NCBI RefSeq assembly: GCF_900113935.1
Contig: NZ_FORF01000011.1
Location: 62,001 to 126,000, forward strand
DNA: 64,000 bases
Direction of reading: 5' to 3'
From: Aquamicrobium aerolatum DSM 21857
Lineage (GTDB): Bacteria; Pseudomonadota; Alphaproteobacteria; Rhizobiales; Rhizobiaceae
Positions 59,004 to 64,000 of this stretch are shown here, one piece after another; the first letter of the stretch is position 1, and each line of letters starts with the position of its first letter. A program made the position numbers and the translations under genes. The notes beneath the pieces are model-generated. The model saw nothing but the letters and a program-made list of their open reading frames with translations, had not been told where the DNA came from and made no database searches.

Positions 59004-59963
59004 ATGAAACATATTGCCAGGAATCTTGTCGCCGCTGGTGCCGTGGCGCTGTCATTCGGTCTGTCTTCAGGCGCGGCCAAGGCGCAGGAATTCATCAACG
59101 TACTGACGGGGGGAACCTCGGGCGTCTATTATCCGCTCGGCGTCGCGCTGTCGGAAATCTACGGCCAGCATATTCCCGGCGCACGCGCGCAGGTGCAGGC
59201 GACCAAGGCGTCGGTGGAAAATCTCAATCTGCTGCAGGCAGGGCGCGGCGAAATCGGCTTCACGCTGGGCGACTCGCTCAAGGAGGCCTGGGCCGGCAAC
59301 AAGGAAGCGGGCTTTCCCGGCAAGCTCGACAAGCTGCGCGGCATCGCCGCGATCTACCCCAATTTCGTCCAGATCGTCGCATCAAAAGAATCCGGCATCA
59401 CCTCGCTGGAGCAATTGAAGGGCAAGAGCTTGTCGGTCGGCGCACCCGCATCGGGTACCGAGCTGAATGCACGCGCGATCTTCGCGGCGGCCGGGCTGAC
59501 CTATGCCGATCTCGGCAAGCTGGAATATCTGCCATTTGCGGAATCCGTCGAGCTGATGAAGAACCGCCAGCTCGATTCGACGCTGCAATCGGCGGGTCTC
59601 GGCGTTGCCTCGCTGCGCGATCTGGCCACTTCGGTGCCGATTAACGTCGTTGCCGTGTCGCCAGAGATCGTCGAGAAGATCGGCGCGCCGTTCATTGCCG
59701 AAACGATTCCGGCGGGAACCTATGAGGGCCAGACCGAAGACGTGCCGACAGCCGCCGTCGGCAATTTCCTCGTCAGCCATGAAGGCGTGTCGGAGGAGAC
59801 CGCCTATCAGATGACCAAGCTGATGTATGAGAACCTCGACAAGATGGCGGCGTCGCACTCGGCGGCCAAGGCAATCGACGTCAACAAGGCGCTCGATGGC
59901 ATGCCGGTGCCGCTGCATCCGGGTGCAGAGCGCTACTATCGCGAGATCGGCGTTCTGAAATAA
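59004..59963 (+). CDS. TAXI family TRAP transporter solute-binding protein
   Basis: A 319-aa periplasmic receptor with a signal peptide cut near AKA-QE. NVLTGGTSGVYYPLGVALSE is the TAXI motif, with VGAPASGTELNARAIFAAAG and LHPGAERYYREIGVL. Preceded by GGGAGGA (58992-58998), a full match to the small-RNA loop at 27.6 kb. First gene of a three-gene TRAP unit. Ligand unknown (TAXI members bind glutamate, oxoglutarate and others). Confidence 0.94.
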   Translation: MKHIARNLVAAGAVALSFGLSSGAAKAQEFINVLTGGTSGVYYPLGVALSEIYGQHIPGARAQVQATKASVENLNLLQAGRGEIGFTLGDSLKEAWAGNKEAGFPGKLDKLRGIAAIYPNFVQIVASKESGITSLEQLKGKSLSVGAPASGTELNARAIFAAAGLTYADLGKLEYLPFAESVELMKNRQLDSTLQSAGLGVASLRDLATSVPINVVAVSPEIVEKIGAPFIAETIPAGTYEGQTEDVPTAAVGNFLVSHEGVSEETAYQMTKLMYENLDKMAASHSAAKAIDVNKALDGMPVPLHPGAERYYREIGVLK

Positions 59964-60041
59964 ACGGCACGCACTAGAATGCGGCTGCGCGGGAGAAGGG
60001 GGCGCAGCCGCACCTCAAAGCGAGAGAATCCGGGAGGAAAC

Positions 60042-62162
60042 ATGACCGAGGCCAACACCGCGATGGCGCAGCACGAGCAGGAGGTGCCGCACACAGCGGA
60101 AGAGCCGATCGAAGGCCTGCCGCCGGGATTTGGAACCGGGTTTCTGGGCCGGGCGGCATTCTGGATCGCGGTTGCGTTTTCGCTGTTTCAACTGTGGACC
60201 GCCGCTTATGGCACACTGCCGAGCCAGGCCGTCCGCGCCATGCATGTCGGCTTCCTGCTGCTGCTCGGATTTGCGCTGGTCGGCAATCTCGTCGCGCGCA
60301 CATCGGTCGGACAGGCCTGGTTCTGGGCTCTCGGCATTCTCGGCTTTCTCACCGGCATCTATCAATGGGTCAATTATGTCCCGCTGATCCAGCGTTCCGG
60401 CTTCCTCACGACCACCGATCTGATCGTCGGCACCATCACCATCATTCTGGTGTTTGAAGGCGCGCGTCGCCTGATGGGGCTGCCGCTGACGATCATTGCC
60501 GGGCTGTTTCTGGCCTATTGTTTCTTCGGTCAATATCTGCCCGCGCCGTTCATTCACCGCGGCTATCCGGCCGAGATGATCATCGAGCATTTCGGCTTTG
60601 GCACCGAAGGCATCTACGGCACGCCGGTTTATGTCTCGGCGGCCTATATCTTTATTTTCGTGGTGTTTGCCGCCTTTCTGGAACGCGCCGGAATGCTGGC
60701 GCTGTTCAACGATTTCGCGCTCGGTTTCGTCGGTGCATGGCGCGGCGGCCCGGCGCAGGTCAGCGTGCTGTCCTCGGCGCTGATGGGGACGATCTCTGGC
60801 TCCGGCGTCGCCAATGTGGTGGCATCCGGCCAGTTCACCATTCCGCTGATGAAGCGCTTCGGTTTCCGCCCCGCCTTTGCCGGCGGCGTCGAGGCAACTT
60901 CGTCGATGGGCGGCCAGATCATGCCGCCGGTGATGGGCGCGGTGGCCTTCATCATGGCTGAAACGCTCAACGTGCCTTACGTCGACGTCGTCAAGGCGGC
61001 GCTGATTCCGGCGGCGCTCTATTTCGGCGTCTGCTTCTGGATGGTGCATCTGGAGGCCGGCAAGGCCGGGCTCGGCGGGCTCGACAAGGCCAGCCTGCCC
61101 GACCCGTGGGCGGCGTTGCGCAAGCACTGGCCGCTGGTGCTGCCGCTCGGCGTATTGGTCTATCTGCTGTTTGCCGGCTACACGCCTATCTTCGCCGGCA
61201 CGATGGGACTGGCGCTGGTGGTGGTGCTGATCCTTGGCACGCCGCTTGCCGCCCTGATCGGGCCGTTCGCATTCCGCATGGTGTTCTGGATTGCGCTCGG
61301 CCTCGCCGCAGCCTCGTTCATGAAATATGGCATCAACATTCTCGCCGGCGTGATCGCGGCGCTGGTGCTGGCCTGCGTCTTCTTCAAGGGTGGGCGCGAG
61401 ACGCTCGGCATCTGTCGCGATTCGCTGGCCGAAGGGGCCAAGAACGCGCTGCCCGTCGGTATTGCCTGCGCCATTGTCGGCATCGTCATCGGCACCCTGA
61501 CGCTGACCGGCATTGCCTCCACCTTCATCGGTACGATCATCCGCATCGGCGAGAACAATCTGTTCCTGTCGCTGGTGCTGACCATGATCACCTGTCTGGT
61601 GCTGGGGATGGGGATTCCGACGATCCCGAACTACATCATCACCTCGTCGCTGGCCGGACCGGCACTGCTGGAACTGGGCGTGCCGCTGCTGGTCAGCCAC
61701 ATGTTCGTGTTCTATTTCGGCATCATGGCCGACCTGACGCCGCCGGTGGCGCTGGCCTGTTTTGCCGCCGCGCCAATGGCGAAAGCGTCGGGGCTGAAAA
61801 TCTCGCTGCAAGCCACCAAGCTGGCGACTGCCGGCTTCATCGTGCCGTTCATGGCGGTCTATACGCCGGCTTTGATGCTGCAGGATGCCGGGCCAATGGC
61901 GGAAGCCTGGGGCTATCCGGTGGAGGTCGTCTACATCGTGTTCAAGGCCTGTTTCGGCATCGCGCTGTGGGGCATGGCGGTGGTCGGGTTCCTCGTCGGC
62001 CGGGCGCTGTGGTGGGAACGGCTGCTCGCGTTTGCCGCGGGGGTCTCGATGATCCTTTATCTGCCCTACACGGATGAAATCGGCTTTGCGATGGGCGTGG
62101 CGGTGGTGGCACTGCATTGGATGCGCGTGCGCCGCCGTAAAACCAGCGTCGAAGTGGCCTGA
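60042..62162 (+). CDS. TRAP transporter permease, fused 4TM-12TM type
   Basis: A 706-aa fused DctQ/DctM-like permease with more than 15 membrane helices. Conserved GTISGSGVANVVASGQFTIP and EATSSMGGQIMPPVMGAVAF, LGMGIPTIPNYIITSSLAGP, and MADLTPPVALACFAAAPMA mark TAXI-type permeases. GGGAGGA (60033-60039) lies just upstream. Stop overlaps the DUF1850 start (TGATG). Confidence 0.95.
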   Translation: MTEANTAMAQHEQEVPHTAEEPIEGLPPGFGTGFLGRAAFWIAVAFSLFQLWTAAYGTLPSQAVRAMHVGFLLLLGFALVGNLVARTSVGQAWFWALGILGFLTGIYQWVNYVPLIQRSGFLTTTDLIVGTITIILVFEGARRLMGLPLTIIAGLFLAYCFFGQYLPAPFIHRGYPAEMIIEHFGFGTEGIYGTPVYVSAAYIFIFVVFAAFLERAGMLALFNDFALGFVGAWRGGPAQVSVLSSALMGTISGSGVANVVASGQFTIPLMKRFGFRPAFAGGVEATSSMGGQIMPPVMGAVAFIMAETLNVPYVDVVKAALIPAALYFGVCFWMVHLEAGKAGLGGLDKASLPDPWAALRKHWPLVLPLGVLVYLLFAGYTPIFAGTMGLALVVVLILGTPLAALIGPFAFRMVFWIALGLAAASFMKYGINILAGVIAALVLACVFFKGGRETLGICRDSLAEGAKNALPVGIACAIVGIVIGTLTLTGIASTFIGTIIRIGENNLFLSLVLTMITCLVLGMGIPTIPNYIITSSLAGPALLELGVPLLVSHMFVFYFGIMADLTPPVALACFAAAPMAKASGLKISLQATKLATAGFIVPFMAVYTPALMLQDAGPMAEAWGYPVEVVYIVFKACFGIALWGMAVVGFLVGRALWWERLLAFAAGVSMILYLPYTDEIGFAMGVAVVALHWMRVRRRKTSVEVA

Positions 62163-62524
62163 TGGCGCTGTGCGTGTTGGCGGGCGGCAAACTTGCGATG
62201 CTGGCCGCATCCGCCTTCACGCTGGCCTGGACGCATTCGATTGAAAAGACCGCGTGGGAGGAAGACTGGCAGGTGATACCTGCCGGTCTTCAGCTGGTCG
62301 AAGCGCGGGTGAAAGGCTCGGGCGCCGGCATGGAGCCGCCGCCGGACGCGCGTCTCGAGGATGGCTGGTTCGTCTGGAAGCCGGATATGCCCGCGCAAGA
62401 CAGGCTGACGCTCGCGGCATCAGGCGCGACCGGGGCTGGCTGGACGCTCTGCGCAGCGGGGGAGTGCCTGTCGCTGGGCGAAGACGCAAGCGCGCCGGTG
62501 ACGGTTCAGCTGTGCGGAGGCTGA
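62162..62524 (+). CDS. DUF1850 domain-containing protein
   Basis: A 120-aa protein with a probable signal sequence. FTLAWTHSIEKTAWEEDWQV and EARVKGSGAGMEPPPDARL are the DUF1850 core. These small proteins nearly always follow TAXI-TRAP permeases and may be accessory subunits. Overlaps the permease stop by one base. Confidence 0.9.
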   Translation: MALCVLAGGKLAMLAASAFTLAWTHSIEKTAWEEDWQVIPAGLQLVEARVKGSGAGMEPPPDARLEDGWFVWKPDMPAQDRLTLAASGATGAGWTLCAAGECLSLGEDASAPVTVQLCGG

Positions 62525-62541
62525 GGTTTTCGCCGGAACGA

Positions 62542-62691
62542 TCAGCGAAAGCTGGCTGACGGCTCAAGGCGCTTGGCGCGCGCGCATGCAGGTCCGGGTC
62601 CACGCATATAGTGGCGCTCCGGGCGATAGCTGGGCGCGATGAACTCACGTATCCCGAGGATGGTTTTCTTGATGTGAGCCAATAACTTCAT
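62542..62691 (-). CDS. Possible 49-aa protein
   Basis: A small frame starting MKLLAHIKKTILGIREF and containing PSYRPERHYMRGPGP. The ribosome binding site is weak (AGGG at 9 nt). The composition is plausible and the PERHYMRGPGP segment looks non-random, but I cannot tie it to a known family. It may be a real small gene or chance. Confidence 0.4.
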   Translation of the reverse strand: MKLLAHIKKTILGIREFIAPSYRPERHYMRGPGPACARAKRLEPSASFR

Positions 62692-62966
62692 GACCGTTGA
62701 CCCTGTCCGCCGGATGTCCCTTCCGAACTGACGCCATCCTACCGCTGATCCATGAATAAGCGGTGAACGTGTTGTTAATATCTTGCCGTTTGCGGCCCGT
62801 GGCGTGGCTGAAATGCGGGTGATTCGCGGCATTTTCGCGATTTGCGCCGATGCGTGCGGTGCTGTGCCTTTGCGGCCACAGCGCGCAACGGGCCAAAGTC
62901 AATTTTGACGCTTGCCTCGTTGCAAATATGGCTATGGTGGCGCCGTGACGAATTTGGGAGGTGAAG
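62692..62966. other. Intergenic region before thioredoxin-like gene
   Basis: With the doubtful small gene excluded, 62525-62966 is over 400 nt without a firm gene. It contains a hairpin ACCGCT / AGCGGT at 62741-62764 and AT-rich patches, one of which may hold the promoter for the thioredoxin-like gene. Nothing else recognised. Confidence 0.4.
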
Positions 62967-63527
62967 ATGGCTGCAGTGCCGCCGGTATGCGATTTCGGCT
63001 GGAAGGGAATTGATGCGATCCTGCCTGGCACCGATGGCAATGAGCATCAATTGTCAGAGCATGTCGGACCGGGTGGATTGGTGGTGGCGTTCATCTGCAA
63101 CCACTGTCCCTATGTGAAGGCCGTGATCGGCCGCATCGTGCGCGACGCCAACGACCTGCGCGGCCATGGTGTCGGCTTTGTTGCAATCAATTCCAACGAC
63201 GCCGCCGCTTACCCGCAGGATTCGTTCGAGGCGATGAAGGAATTTGCCCGCGCGCATCGCATGTCGTTTCCTTATCTGCACGATGAGAGCCAGGCGATTG
63301 CGCGCGCCTATGGCGCAGCGTGCACGCCGGACTTCTTCGGCTTCAACGCCAATATGAAGCTGCAATATCGCGGCCGTCTCGACGCTTCGCGTCGCGAGGA
63401 AGGGTCGCCGGACCTGCGCCGCGATCTCTATGAGGCGATGGTGGGAATTTCACGCAGCGGCGAGGGGCCGCGCGACCAGATTGCGTCCATCGGCTGTTCG
63501 ATCAAATGGAAGGACGGGGTCGAGTAA
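62967..63527 (+). CDS. Thioredoxin-like (AhpC/TSA) family protein
   Basis: A 186-aa redoxin. CDFGWKGIDAILPGTDG opens the fold, and FICNHCPYVKAVIGRI carries a CxxC motif followed by Pro. YGAACTPDFFGFNANMKL has the cis-Pro loop. Members of this group reduce unknown partners; no signal peptide is seen. GGGAGG lies 5 nt before the ATG at 62967. Confidence 0.88.
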   Translation: MAAVPPVCDFGWKGIDAILPGTDGNEHQLSEHVGPGGLVVAFICNHCPYVKAVIGRIVRDANDLRGHGVGFVAINSNDAAAYPQDSFEAMKEFARAHRMSFPYLHDESQAIARAYGAACTPDFFGFNANMKLQYRGRLDASRREEGSPDLRRDLYEAMVGISRSGEGPRDQIASIGCSIKWKDGVE

Positions 63528-63614
63528 GACGCTGGCGCTGTTGAACGTGCGGCTGTGGCGCTGTGGGACGACACGCAGTGCAGCCATGGTGTCGCCCTGC
63601 GGCACGGAGATATG

Positions 63615-64000
63615 ATGATGAATGCAACGCTCAACAGCGGGATTGACAGCCGCTATGCCTGGATACGGCTGGTCATCTCGGTGTTGATCGCCACGATCGG
63701 TAGTGTCGGCATGTGGTCGGTCGTCGTGGTGCTGCCTGCGGTGCAGGCGGAATTTGCGGTTGATCGCAGCGTTGCCTCGCTGCCTTACACGATGACGATG
63801 GTCGGTTTTGCCGTGGGCAATGTCTGGCTCGGGCGCATTGTCGATCGTGCCGGCATTTTCCTGCCGTTGGCGGGTGTCGCAGTGGCCTTGTTGGTTGGCT
63901 ATGTCGGCGCGGCGATGGCGCCGTCGATCTGGCTGTTTGCGCTGTTGCAGGCGGTTATCGGCTTTGGGGCATCGGCAACCTTCGGACCGCTGATCGCCGA
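63615..64000 (+). CDS. MFS transporter, 3' end outside window
   Basis: An open frame of at least 128 codons running off the window edge. Three or more hydrophobic segments are seen, with LPAVQAEFAVDRSVASLPY and GNVWLGRIVDRAG, the latter matching the MFS loop 2-3 motif (GxxxDRxG). GGAG at 63606-63609 fits starts at 63615 or 63618. Substrate unknown. Confidence 0.85.
   Translation, partial: MMNATLNSGIDSRYAWIRLVISVLIATIGSVGMWSVVVVLPAVQAEFAVDRSVASLPYTMTMVGFAVGNVWLGRIVDRAGIFLPLAGVAVALLVGYVGAAMAPSIWLFALLQAVIGFGASATFGPLIA

Noticed and set aside
60015-62210. 731-codon open frame opposite the TRAP permease
   Set aside because: Shadow frame; the product is a His/Arg/Gln/Asp-rich nonsense sequence while the plus strand encodes conserved permease motifs.

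Overview
The window is a 64 kb stretch of high-GC (estimated low 60s %) alphaproteobacterial chromosome. Gene content and order point to the Hyphomicrobiales (Rhizobiales), probably the Phyllobacteriaceae/Mesorhizobium-Aminobacter side. Supporting features are a TIGR02300 acidic-tail protein, a C-terminal-sensor soluble chemoreceptor, a Mur-type Fur regulator beside sitABCD, a Zur/znuABC unit, the glk-MsbA-dapB-gpmA block, and a polA / small RNA / M20 peptidase arrangement that I recall from rhizobia. The genus is an inference. I see no phage, insertion sequence, plasmid or CRISPR; this is core and near-core chromosome.

Layout. 0-10.7 kb: the end of a FAH-family gene, tRNA-Leu(CAG), then a long minus-strand run of central metabolism and envelope genes (gpmA, dapB, MsbA-like exporter, glk, mgsA, mepA, an epimerase, queG, a GST), followed by uppP. 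11-16.4 kb: an NDUFA9-like protein, an NhaD-like antiporter, and a three-gene translationally coupled cassette (stand-alone adenylation enzyme, carrier protein, GNAT-like acyltransferase) that looks like a minimal amino-acid-activating pathway. 16.5-19.7 kb: zinc uptake (zur-znuB-znuC facing znuA) with two overlapping inverted repeats between the divergent units. 19.7-27.4 kb: DUF1993, an acetylpolyamine amidohydrolase-like protein, CsbD, rpsA, cmk, an SDR, aroA, TIGR02300 and tRNA-Ala(GGC).

27.4-38.1 kb: an intergenic small RNA whose three hairpin loops each show CCTCCTCCC (anti-Shine-Dalgarno), a FAH protein, gnd, a YghZ-type aldo-keto reductase, a sugar phosphate isomerase, rpe, a soluble chemoreceptor, polA with altered proofreading-site residues, and a second three-hairpin small RNA with C-rich loops next to polA. 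38-47 kb: M20 peptidase, RNase D, an acyltransferase, two small proteins, an Rrf2 regulator, then mur facing sitABCD with a near-perfect operator. 47-64 kb: GSTs, a quinol-monooxygenase-like protein, a lipoprotein DD-carboxypeptidase, 1-Cys peroxiredoxin, a membrane alpha/beta hydrolase, a DEAD-box helicase, prfC, a glutamine amidotransferase, dut, a HAD phosphatase, a LysE exporter, a TAXI-type TRAP transporter with its DUF1850 partner, a thioredoxin-like protein and the start of an MFS transporter.

How the parts relate. Two metal-homeostasis modules (Zur/Znu for zinc, Mur/Sit for manganese) are complete with regulator, operator and transporter. Genes for glycolysis, the pentose phosphate pathway and methylglyoxal bypass are spread through the window (gpmA, glk, mgsA, gnd, rpe, yghZ-like). 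The most interesting signals are the two multi-hairpin small RNAs with C-rich loops, the adenylation-carrier-acyltransferase cassette, and the PolA exonuclease-site substitutions. All calls come from reading the sequence and from remembered family knowledge; no database search was run.
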